In this document: positions 22,547 to 33,859 of the stretch, piece after piece
Numbering within the stretch: the stretch's first letter is position 1
Layout of the letters: every line of letters begins with the position of its first letter
Made by a program: the position numbers and the translations under genes
From: Rhexocercosporidium sp. MPI-PUGE-AT-0058
Lineage: Eukaryota > Ascomycota > Leotiomycetes > Helotiales
Direction of reading: 5' to 3'
Length of the DNA: 64,000 nucleotides
NCBI GenBank assembly: GCA_020746875.1
Contig: JAGTJL010000003.1
Span: forward strand, 1,488,001-1,552,000
The notes under the pieces: generated by a model
The model's input: the letters and a program-made list of their open reading frames with translations, nothing else
Database searches by the model: none
What the model was told of the DNA's origin: nothing

Positions 22547-25500
22547 CCTTGCCTCGCTTGTTCGGACCTCTCACTTCAGCCAATGCAGTAGGAAATGACC
22601 TGGACTCGGAACATGATGGAGTCCTTCCCGCGCGAGTAAGTACTTTCAGCGGCAGTAGTGTGCAGGAACCTTTGGCTTGCTCCAGCAATCAGAGAACAGA
22701 AGTTGCTTTTCAGAGTTTCCACCCCTGCTCTCCTTCGAATCCTCATTCCTCGGGACGCCTCCCGCGGTCGCCCCAAACCCTAGTTATTGCTAGTGATTAG
22801 GGCTTCTTCACAGACGTCTCGAACCGGCGCGCCGTGGATGCCGAATCTCAGCCCTCGGCATCCCGATCTCTTTCAACCTCGAGCCGAAACGGATACGATA
22901 AGCCGTGGTGCGGGATAGTGCCTAGGAAGGAGTGACAGCACTTTCAGCATTGCAGGTTAGATTCCTACTAGGATCAGATTGCCAATCATCCAGACTTCCG
23001 GGAAGTGAAGTTGGGGGTTCGGTCGGGGAATGACAAAGTTCCGAAGTACATATTTGAGGGGTGTCTTCTGACACCTGTGATTGGATTACTGTTCAAATCG
23101 TACAGTACACGATTCCCAGAACAAGGAAAGAGTCGCTTCCTTCCGCTATGAAATTCAAGTGGTTGTCATTTGAGCATAGGATTTGAAAGTTGCCATAATC
23201 CGGAACAACATAGTCTGGCTTAAGTTCTGGTATTTATCGGTGAGCCGACTTCCTAAGGTCTTTGATTTTGCCTTGCCCGGCTGCATCGTAAGCGCAAGCT
23301 CCTGCATGGTTGATTGGAAGAATTTTGTTTTTGATAGGGTGGATGAATCTCAACAGTGCGACACATAGAGGTGTACAGCATTTGGATTGCTTCTCTGTTA
23401 GATGAATAAATGATCTGATTTGGACACGTACGTCTTGAATACGGCTACGTGTGAGGCTGTTGGGCTGTGCTGTTGTAGTCCACCTCATGACGATTAGTTT
23501 GATCAACACACCATTCTAATATTTCAAGTTGGAGCCTCTTTGGGGAAGCCTTCGGTGCAAGTTGATTCGATGTGGGCGGGGGTGGAATTGGGAAATTTTC
23601 ATATAAATAGTTCTTGAATTGCACGTGCTTTCTACAATGACCAGACACTTCTGCACCAAAATAAACTGATCACTCCTACTGGGCTATCTTACCCTCTCGA
23701 TAGAGCAACAAGAAATCTACCTGACGTTCTGTAGAGGAGTGGCAAGAGGGACTTCAGATCGTGGAGTAGTTGCCAGTGCAGTGATTGAGAAGATGGAGCC
23801 GATACGACCGGCTTGTATCATGCCATTCCACTTGCGACCCATTTCAACAGTGGCAAATCACCTTTTGCCTAAGTCTGAACGTGGGCTCGCAATATTGGAG
23901 CGTGCATCCACGAAGATTCATATTACAAGACAACAGATTGTAGCGGGCCGAGCCTTCTTTAAAACTGCGGCTAAGGACAATTATTTGGTTATATATTTGA
24001 GAATTCTCGAGCAGCTTTGAAGATACTTTTCCGAGCCCGTGAAAGATTAAGGGTTATCATCTATGTGACTGGCTTGCAGAATTGGTGAATGGAAGGGCGT
24101 TTCAAGAATCAAGATGCCAAGGACGAAACGTGGGGGGCTGAAGGCGATCCCGGAACGAGGGAACCGAGCGGTTGGCATTCACAAACAGACTTCGGAGCAT
24201 GAACATTGAGTGAGGTGATCTCGGATGACGTGTTTATAAGTAAATGGAGGAAGACGTAGTAGGTACCATTAAAAGGTAACACTGAATAAAGACTAATTTT
24301 GGGTACGGAAGTAAAAGTCGAGTGCGACTAGCACAGGAAACTGAGAACGAGGGGGGGCGGAACTGGAGTAAACCGGGTCCGAGAAAGGAATATTTAACTT
24401 GCGAGGACTTGACGCTATGAGTACCTCTCGCTACACTTGATAGTATGCAACGATATGCTTCAAATGGATTTGTATTGAATAGGCATTTGTCTAGTGCTGG
24501 TGTCTGTATCCTATACAAGATAGAACGGGACGGATTAGATCCATCCTTCTCGGTTCGTGGAGACAAACAATGGTAGCCTAGGCAGGCGACGAAATTACTG
24601 AACTATGGAACCAAAGCCCCTAGGTCAAGACCTATCTCCTGGGATCCAGCTTGACTACAACCGAGGCAAATTAGTTGTTTCTACTATGATTAGGGTAAGC
24701 ACGCGCACACTTTGCGAAAAATGCCGAATGTCAATATTTTGCTGGATCACGTGGAACGCTGCAAGCGAGGTTTAGGGGAAAGGTGAAGCCCCAAGGCAGC
24801 CGTAGGGGGCCCAAAAACGACGTGAATTATCTGCTTTTGAACCCCAAGAGACTTGATTGCTCCTGAAATAATTTTTGTTTGCATGTAAATGCTCCGTGAA
24901 AGTGAAAACTCTGGTTGAAATGGTAAATCAAGGGAGGCTGGCTATGACGGTAAACTGACGCACGGGGTCTGGTGGTGTTGATTTTTTTGGCCAGCCCAAC
25001 CAATAAAACGGCTCGGCTAGGGCGTGAGGCAAAGGCTTCTTCCTCTTCTACCCTCGAAAATAATTCACATCGAGAACGGCAGACCACTTCAGCACCTCCC
25101 TTCTCCCCTCCCACACAGCAATTCTCCCAACTCATCGTCCACCTGCGACACCCGCGACAACCCACCGCCGCCTACGGAGCCTTCCACGCCGTCCAGACCA
25201 GACTTCTACGCAGCGACGCAGAGCAGAGTGTTTGGGCCGATAGACGAGACGCGAAAGCAAACCGCACCTCACGTCGGCAATCGCGAACCTCCCTCCACCT
25301 CCACTTCCACACCAAGCAAACAACGACATCGCCATCGGCCACAACCACCACGACAAGGCGCATCGAGCCATTGATTGCTCCTCTCGTCTCGACAGCGTAC
25401 GCATAAGTAGCTCCGGACTTGCTCGCCCGCGCAATTCACTTGAGGTTCGTCAATCAAATCCATCAATCAATGACACAGTGTCGCAATCCTGCCCTCCCCC

Positions 25501-25613
25501 TTCTGCCTGCCGCGCAGCACAGCACAGCAAAACTCTAACGTGCCTTGCTACTTCTAGATCCTTACCGAGTACCTCCCTTCACAGCTGCCTGCACAGAGAG
25601 TGCCGCCGACACG

Positions 25614-27752
25614 ATGCCCGTCTCTTCGAAGCGCTCCGCGCGAGCTCGGAAGGAAGTCAATAAAGACATCGAAGTTCCCGACTCCTCGCCCTCGCGCCCC
25701 GCAAAGCGAAGAAAGAAGGAGAACATGAAGGTGAGTCAAGATACCCAGGCGCACCCAACAACAACTCTGACGACATCAAAGGTTGAAGAGCCCGCCGAGG
25801 AGGAGCCTGTTCCAGAAGAACCGAAGCCCGACGAGCCACTTCCAACCAACCGCGCCGATATTCCAATGGACGACGACAGATTGATCGAGACTGTCATCCC
25901 CTTCCTCGCCCTCCCCCCTCGATTTGTCCAGGTTGCAAAGGATCACTCCAACGACAAGTTCAAGGAGACCCCCAATCAATCTGTCACGGCTTATGCCAAG
26001 CTGGCTGGTAAGGACTGGTCTTTCTATGTCACAGTAGTCAAGGTTAGCATTGGCCGACCACCAGAGGGAGAACCAGCAGCACCATCGGGTGAAGGTGACA
26101 GTCAATCGACCGCAGTCCCTGTCAAGGAGAAGGAGAACCCCATACACATTGATCTTGGTCCAAACAAGGTTGTCTCTCGATCCCACTCTGAGATCTACTA
26201 CGATAGCGACTCCGAGCACTGGACCTTACTCGTTCAAGGCCGCAATGGTGTCAAGATTGACAATACAACTCTTCGCAGAGGAGATCGGCACGTCCTGATC
26301 AATGGAGAGGTCATCGAGATTGGTGGTGTTGAGATGATGTGGGTAATGCCTACACCCAATGGAACTCTGCAGGTTCACGATAGGTATCTGCAGAGAGCCG
26401 GCCTGATCCAAGTGGTGGACGACGACAAGACACAAGACGGATCCAACGGTTCAGCCACCTCTGGACCTCTCCAGATCCCCTTGAACGGCCAGATGCCCAT
26501 TGCTCCTGCTCCTCCTAACTATCGACGCCCAGGAACGCCGATGAGCGCGAGAAGTAAGGCTCCGTATTCAATAGGAAAGTCTCCCGGATACCCTGGCGGG
26601 ACTATGCTCATGAACTCCGAAGATATTGACTACAGTCTTGATGCCAATGGCCACTTGAAACCCTCGTACAGCTATGCTCAGTTGATTAGCCAGGCCATTC
26701 TCCATGCGGAAGGGGAAAAGCTTACGCTCGCTGGCATCTACAACTACATCACGGATAAGTATGCTTATTATCGTCAGCAGATTCCTAGTGGATGGCAGGT
26801 AGGTTTCGGTCGTCAGATATCAAGGTTTACTGATATGCTGATAATTCCATAGAACTCTATTCGTCACAATCTATCTCTGAACAAGGCATTCGCCAAGGTC
26901 GCTCGCGAAACCGATGAGCCCGGCAAGGGTATGAAGTGGCACATTGTACCGGAGATGCGCGACGATATGGCAAGAAGCTGTTTCCGAGGCGGCAGAGGAG
27001 GACACCGAGGCTCACCCGGCACTGGTTCACCAGCGGCTTTCGTGGCTCGGATCCCCAAGGAGTCGGTCCAGAAGCTGAAGCCCTCTCCCGCCTCGCCCGG
27101 CTTGAGTTCATTCAAGTCAAACGACCCTCAACAAACACCCGACCGAGGAGGACAAATGTCGCGGTCGATGGAGGACGTTCCTGGTGATGGAAGTCCGCTC
27201 CCACGCCACAAGAGACAGCAAGGAAATTCGTTTGGTCTTTCTGATGATACTCCTGGATCTCCACCTACTCTTCCGTCTTCTATGGTGCATGAAGAAAGCT
27301 CGTTCGTAACCCCCGCTCCTCATCGTGTTCATCCCCGTCTTGCTCCTCCAAGCACAGCTCAACGACCGAGTCAACATATGCCAACCAGTTCTCCAGCTCC
27401 CTTTTGGAAATACGCGGACATCGGCAACACGCCAATGAAGGGACCGTCGTTTGACTTGAGTCCTGTTAAAGGCTCGGCTGGCGGTCCCGCTCTCCCTCCA
27501 AGCAGCAGCCCTGCCCCAGTCCGTCGATCTTCTGCCGCCAGTCCTACTCGAAGCTCTTTATCTGTAAAGCAGGAAGAACCCGAGGAGATCGAGGAGGAGG
27601 GCCAAGGATTTGATCTTGCTAGGTATGAAATATTTCCACACTGTTCTAAACAAGGCTTTACTAATATTTACCACAGAGGTTTTCAAAGTATTAGTTCTTT
27701 TCATGCCCCTACTGCTGCTAGTGTTACGGTCGCTAGAGTTGGGCAACCATGA
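25614..27752 (+). CDS. FKH2: FHA-forkhead transcription factor (Fkh1/Fkh2 type)
   Basis: Four exons (25614-25730, 25782-26798, 26853-27622, 27677-27752) encode 659 residues. Residues about 105-235 form an FHA domain with the phosphopeptide-binding loop SRSHSEI near 170, [12 protein letters not shown], and [20 protein letters not shown] forkhead domain starts at about 332 ([15 protein letters not shown], then [18 protein letters not shown]). It is split by intron 2 and resumes with the DNA-recognition helix [13 protein letters not shown] and a wing ending [14 protein letters not shown]. The N-terminus holds a basic AKRRKKE signal. The C-terminal 200 residues are Pro/Ser-rich. The FHA-plus-forkhead order is characteristic of fungal Fkh1/Fkh2 regulators of mitotic gene expression; the 1-versus-2 choice is not decided. 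All three introns (51, 54, 54 nt) are multiples of three. The last has a TTTACTAAT branch site. Confidence 0.9.
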
Positions 27753-29264
27753 GTCTGATATTTTTCTCCCCGATTGTTCCATTTCTGTAATTGTGTCTGC
27801 GTGCTTTCTCTACAAAAATTGGCGTTGGTTTGTTTCCTAAAAACCCCGTGGTGGTTTAGGATGGATCATGAACGTGAGACGACTTTATCCAATTCATCTT
27901 TACTTTCTGCCACGATACTGCATAGCGAAAGGTGGTCGGTCATCTGACGGTTGTTTCTAACGGCCACAGTTTGTAACAAAACTTGCATGGAGTAATGGAA
28001 ATCGTTGTTTTTCTTGGGGGGGGGTGGTATGGTTGGTTGGTTTGGGTTTGCTGTATTGTGTAGAATGTTAGCAATCAATCAACAGCACTTCACTTGTTTT
28101 GTGTGGATGGTGATGACTGATACTGACCCTCCTCTGGTATACTTGTCTAGCTTTGTGTGGTTCTTTGATACTTGACGCTGAACCTCCGTGGACTCGAATA
28201 AACACAGTAGAAACTTCAACATTCTCCCTTTTCATGTGGTGTTGAAAGAAGCCTCATCTAACTTCGAGAATAAGTTTATCATTGTTGAGGCGGTCACTGT
28301 CACCGGGGTATCGTACTCTCAGCGAGTTGGCCACTTCGCTCATGTAGCTTTGTTTACTTACCTATTGGAACAGGATCGTCGACTGTAATCGCTAGACGTG
28401 TCGGGAGAAGAAATTAGCCCACATCAAAATCGGCGATAAAGTGGCATGGCGGCCCGGTGCATCTTTCTTGACTTTGTTTTCCAATGCTAGGGAGGATCAT
28501 GGATATGCAGGAGCCCCGTATTCCAGCAGTGCCATCGAGGGGAGGGATTTTAGATAAAATAGGTTTGTTTCTGTGAAGAAGCTACTAATAACAGATTGTT
28601 ATAAAGTTTAATAGTTTTACCCAATACGAATCTCGATTTGGGCGTCTATGAGGTCTTGGAACGTTGGGTTGCGGGAAAGCTTTCGTTCCTGGTCCTATGA
28701 AAATGCTACTAATAGCAGTTTAGTCGGTTCTCGTATAATGTTTCGAAGATGATAGAGATGCTGATGATTGAATAAAGTGGAGACCGCTATACTGTTGCAT
28801 CAAACTCATGGCTCCTGGGGAATGATCCAACCCAAACCCCAACCCCAACAATGGTGCACCCCGCACGCCGGTGTGTTGACAAGTGGATACACAGCCAGAC
28901 TTAATTCAAAGGAAATAACTCATCTTTTTAAGTTATATGAGGAGGGAGATGTCTTTTTGATTACAACCGGTGCTAGCCATCTACCCCAGTACCTAAAGTA
29001 TATTACAGTAGAGATATGCATGCTCGTCTCATCGGCCGTGAGAGGGGAGGGCGCGATCCATATGATGTACACGTAAACATAAGTGTACAGATCACCACCA
29101 AATGTGTGTGCCACGAGAAACCCGCCAAACAAGTATCAGTACAGTACAATCAATCAAATAAACAAAGCTCAAAAAGAGCTCATACGCCGCCCAAATGCTT
29201 CCCTTCCCACCACCCCTTCCGTATTTTCAATCCCCTCTACCCCCCATTTTATGTCTTTGTGTTT
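27753..29264. other. Convergent intergenic region, 1.5 kb
   Basis: This lies between the 3' ends of the forkhead gene (plus) and clu1 (minus). It has a G-run with GGTTGG units near 28014-28045 and several CTACTAAT-like motifs. No gene or RNA gene could be supported. Confidence 0.4.
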
Positions 29265-32200
29265 CTATGATACAGGAGCACTGGACCCCCCACGACGCTT
29301 GGGGTTCGTGCTGCGGCCAGGGCGCTTCTTTGGCGAGCTGGTCTTTGAGTCGGTACCTTCGATGAACTTAAGGAGTTCGTCGATACTACGAGAGTCAAGT
29401 CCCTTTCGGGGATCGCGTCCAGATGTAGCCTCAGCAGTCTGGCCGACTTGAGGCTGAGGACGGGTTCCGCCGAGAGTCGCACGGGATGAGACTTGGATGC
29501 CGGCACGGATACGACGAGCCTCGATATCCTTCTCGTGTTTGGCTATCGAGACGGCGTTCTGGGTGAGCTGCTCAAGCCAACTCTCGGCTTCCTTGGTGTT
29601 CTTGTCAGTGGGGCCGAGGGCTGTGAGAAAGATGTTGTAGGATTGTCGCATGCGGTTCACGGCAGCCTTGGGATCTTGGTCAAGAGCAAGAGCCTGGGCG
29701 AGTTGGAAGAGGAGAGTTGCGGCGTTGATGGAGTCCTTGCCGAAAACCGATTCGCAGACTGCGAGGGAAGCCTCGAACCAGAGGCGAGACTCGCGGTAGT
29801 CTTTCAAGTGCTGGAGCATGACAGCTGCATTATTAATGGTAGTGATAGAGTCTGGGTGGTTGGGGCCGTAGATGACTTTCCAGAGCTCCAAAGCATGTTT
29901 GATATAAACTAATGCCTGCTTGGTGTCGCCGTTGGCGTGGCCGAAGAGCCCTAGATTGAGATAACTGAGGAGAGTTTCGGCGTTGTCAACACCAAGAGTT
30001 CTCTCAGAGACGATGACAGCCTTGCGAGCAAGTTCCACTGCAGCTTCCTTCTCTTCCAATTGGTAATACAACATCGACAAGGTATTGTAAACTCGGGCAA
30101 CTTCAGGGTGAATGATGCCATAGATTTGCTCGTGGAGTGAAAGAGATTCAAGAAGCAAGTCTTGACCCAGCTTCTTCTGATTTTGCATGATGGAAATCCG
30201 GCCGGCCTCAAGGGCTTCCTCTGCAAGGGAGCTTCGAGGGGAGGCCTCCTTGATAACTGGAACGATGTTGACAATATCGTCTGGTACAAAAGTATGAGGC
30301 GTTGAAATCTTTACCGAGGCAATGGAAGCTGGGGATCCATCACGGGCGGCCTTCTTCTTCTTTTTGCTAGTCTTCTCTCCTTGTGGAGCGTTGTCTTTTA
30401 CGTGCCCGTTGACAGCAGGTTCGACAGCACCATTAGTAGGCTGAGGCGTGAAATGGTAATCCTTCAACTCAAGCTGCAGCCCAAGCTTCAATGAGACCTC
30501 TCGAAGGAGCTGAACCGGCTTGATGTTGGCGACCCAAGAGTCTTCGATGGCGTATTGGTAACGTCTGAGGATCTCGCCCTCAATCTCCTCCCGCAAACTC
30601 TCTGGAGATACCTTTTGGAAGTCCAAAGCAATTTCTGGGTAGAGCGCAGCTATGCTCTCATCAATGTCAGCCTTTGGCTTGGCGTTCAGACCAGTCCCAA
30701 GCAAGCAGTTGAGAAGGTGGGCAATGCAGGAAGCGGTCAAGGGCGTAGGCAGATAGCGAAGATATTTACTGGCAACATGCTTGAAGGCTCTTGAGACCAT
30801 CTCTTGCAAAGTGAGGGCTCGTAAACATTCAAGTCTCTTGCCCTCGGCAAGCCTGGCTAACTTACCCAGGTATCTGATGTTGATACCTCTCTTGTGCAAT
30901 AGTCGGCTCAATGATTGACCGTCCATTGGGAAGCCAACATCACCCTCCTTCAGGTCGCTAATCAACTCCGGCAGCACGGTGGCGCGGAGAAATTCGCATG
31001 CTAGTTTGACATCTTGCTCGTCCTTGGCCAACTCTTCTTTGTCGGCATCAGTCTCTGGAACCTGTCCGCTAAACGCATCTGGGTTGAGCGAGAAGCTAAA
31101 GTTAGAGATGTCGATTCGCTCCTTGTCGAAGTCAACGGCCTCGTCCGTTGTCGCAACCGTCTTATCTTTGTCGGAGGCGCCTTTCTCCTCGTGCTTCGAT
31201 ACACCTTCGCTAGTCTCGCCTTCAATTGCCTTGGTGTTAGCCTTCTTAGGCTGGGCTGCACGTCTTTTCTCTAACTCCCCATTGACCCACTCTCGTAGCT
31301 TGGATTTCGAGTAAGCCTCAACAAGTTCAGGTCTCAAGACAGTCATCCTATGTGGGTATGCATTCTTGCTTGCTCCGTTCACCTGTTCTGGACTGCCGAT
31401 TGCGGTTCCGTATTCCTCCATCCAGGAGATATCCAGAGGAGTAATTCTGTATAAATCAAGGACGTACTTTCGGCCATCTGTGCCAAGAAGGCCCTTCGTT
31501 TCTACACTTCCCTCGAGGACGTGCTTCTTGCCAGCCTTATCCCAGACCGCATGCTGCTTGACCTTCAAAGCTTTTGAAAGCTTCTCGAACACAGGCACAA
31601 ATCGTTCGTCGGAGGCGACCACCTCCTTTCCATCGACCGCACCGTAATCGATCTGGTTCTCTCCAGGGTCTCGCTGCTTGAAGATGCCAGGAACGATACT
31701 CTGGCCTACCAATCGCTTGCCCATGTAGTCAATAACAACCGTGCCAGGCGTGAAAAGTCCGTCGATATCCAACTGATTTACCATCCGAACACCCATAACG
31801 TCCTTGCCGGTGGCAACTCTAGCAGCTTCATCACCGCCCTCAGAAGCAAAAGTGCCCACACCATCAGCACCGAACGAGAAGAAGACATTGTTGTAGACAA
31901 AAATCTGAGCATCTCTTCCCTCGGTAGGGTTGAGAGGGGCCACTTCTCCTCGAGCAACTAAGATAGCACCTCTGGCAGCTGCCTCGTTGTAATCAGCAAA
32001 TAGTTTCGAAGTCAATCGCTCACGGAAGACGCGGTCCTGGACAGTCTCCTTTGGTAACTCTCTTGTCGATTGAAATTCCTCGTTCCAGTCTCTGAGCGTC
32101 TCGGTATTCTCGATACCCGAGATCAAGAAACTTTCCTGTGTTCGAGTGATATCCGGCTGGTGTGCAACAAGAGGAGATGTGGTGTTTGGTACTATCCATG

Positions 32201-33367
32201 GGCTTGCTGGGGTCGCATTTGTGATTTGGAAAGTCCCCAGTGGTTCCTTCAAGTTGTTGAATTCCTGGAGTTTTTGGAATGAAGCATCGAAGGCGGGGGA
32301 GATCTCGGCGAGCAAATTTAGGAGTGAGTGTGCTGAGTGTGCTTTTGGGGCACCGCGTGGGAAGGGGTCGAATTTGGCATTCGAGGACTTGTTTACGTAG
32401 AAGCCGGAGACATGGGACGTGATCTGATACTGCTCCCCCTCGATGGTTGTTACCTGAATGTATAATAGGTGTCCTTTTTGTCTTAGGTGGTATGGTGGAG
32501 GGTTCCAAGGAGACACTGATATCGATTTGACGGTCTTGGGGGATGGGTCTTGAGACTGCGGTAACAGATTTGAAAGTACACCAGGAGCATCGAAATTATA
32601 CCCAATCATTGGGTGGGCAGGTGCACCTTCTGCTGAGTCCTCACTGGCTGTGACAGAGTCATGAAGTGAGAGACCCGATAATACACCATGTAAAGTATCC
32701 GTTCGATCCCCAGCAGCACCAATGAGCTCTCTTACTCTAACGACATGTAATCTCGCCTCCTTTTCGGTGTATGGATCCTCAACGAGAGTCAATTCGGATT
32801 CAGATGTGAGGCCCTTGACTTCCGAAATCTGGATGAAATCGTTGATACGTTGCCCCTTGTGCTCGAGATGGAAACACGAGTACTGGAAGGTTCCTGGTGT
32901 TTCAATGACTGATTGGCGTACATCATGGATCGCCTCTTGCGATGAGACCTATCATTGTAAGTACCTAATCAAAAAAAATCAAAAAAATCAATAAAAGGTC
33001 ATACCATGATCTGGATCTTTTTAGGTTCATGCGGCAGATTGACCGTCAATTGAAAGATAGCTTTAAATAGATCAGCACACATTATTCTTGAAATACAACA
33101 CGTTCTGAATGTGAAATATGGTTGTATGCCGTACTTTCAACCTGTTCCTCCGTTTCAGCCTCTCCATTGGTTGTCGCATGCTCAAGGTCGGTGGTGTTGG
33201 AGCTGTCTGCAGATCCAGCTGGAGTTTCTAATGAGGAGGCCAGTTAGCCAAATGCAAAGGTGGCATGTACAATTCATTTAAATCCATCTGAACATCCAAA
33301 CCGTGGCGTTGGAAATTGTAATTTACCTACCAGAGGAAACAGTCTTTGCGTCATTGTTTTCTGCCAT
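29265..33367 (-). CDS. clu1: Clu1/Tif31, clustered-mitochondria protein
   Basis: Four exons (33367-33331, 33227-33135, 33060-33005, 32948-29265) encode 1289 residues, the usual size for fungal Clu1. The first 43 residues are acidic and disordered. IFQLTVNLPHEPKKIQIM at about 45-62 starts the Clu N-terminal ubiquitin-like domain. The central CLU domain lies roughly at residues 350-600, recognisable by RDWNEEFQSTRELP, RDAQIFVYNNVFFSFG and GTVVIDYMGKRLVGQSIVPG. A second conserved region (about 740-940) contains LSRLLHKRGINIRYLGKLA. TPR repeats occupy about 1015-1205 (SLHEQIYGIIHPEVARVYNT and related units), and the tail is basic. The family binds mRNAs for mitochondrial proteins, associates with eIF3 and keeps mitochondria distributed; it acts in the cytosol. 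The introns (103, 74, 56 nt) cluster at the 5' end, common for long fungal genes. Confidence 0.95.
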
Positions 33368-33859
33368 GTTGAAGAAGAGCTCGATAATAAGGAACAGTCA
33401 GTGCACAAAGCCAAAAAGAAACCGAGATATATGCAGGCGAAGGAGAGACGGTGATTGTTGGTACAGACAATTGGTAGAAGGATTATTGAGGAGTTAGGGA
33501 GAAGGAGGCTTTTCAGGAGAGAAGCAATATTAGGGGATCAAAAAAAAATGGAGGATGCACGGGACGTTTCGGAGCCCGGCATAAACAGCCTTGTGGTCCA
33601 GCCAATCGGGACGTCGTTCGTTTGTTTACAGCATGAGCCGGCTGAGGGTCTCCCAATTTCAACAACAACAATAATCAGAGCTGAACCTCATCGCGTTCGC
33701 TCCTGTACAGTCCAGCTTTACACCCTGCATTGCATCCTTTTTCGATTAATGCATGTGCTCGCTATGAACATCGCCATTGCTTCTTAGAAACTCCAGGAGG
33801 AGGTCATTCCTGCACGAGCCAACAATTCAGCTTGTTGACATTGTGCCAGACAGTCCACT
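33368..33859. promoter_or_regulatory. Divergent promoter region, clu1 / 950-residue protein gene
   Basis: About 490 bases separate the two start codons of oppositely transcribed genes, so both promoters and leaders lie here. A short A-run occurs near 33541. Confidence 0.5.

Larger units (their letters stand above)
20198..25613. other. 5.4-kb gene-poor stretch, with the 5' leader of the forkhead gene at the right
   Basis: Immediately right of 20197 is the aminotransferase promoter. A 238-codon frame at 21333-22049 and others have no domain and poor composition, so I do not call them. Simple repeats occur: CCCT units at about 21017-21053 and TATGG units at about 22524-22546. From about 25090 to 25613 the plus strand becomes CT- and CAC-rich, like a long leader of the forkhead gene. 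Confidence 0.4.

Noticed and set aside
28081..28180. TGATGA/CTGA motifs resembling a C/D box snoRNA
   Set aside because: The box spacing is too short and no flanking stem could be found.
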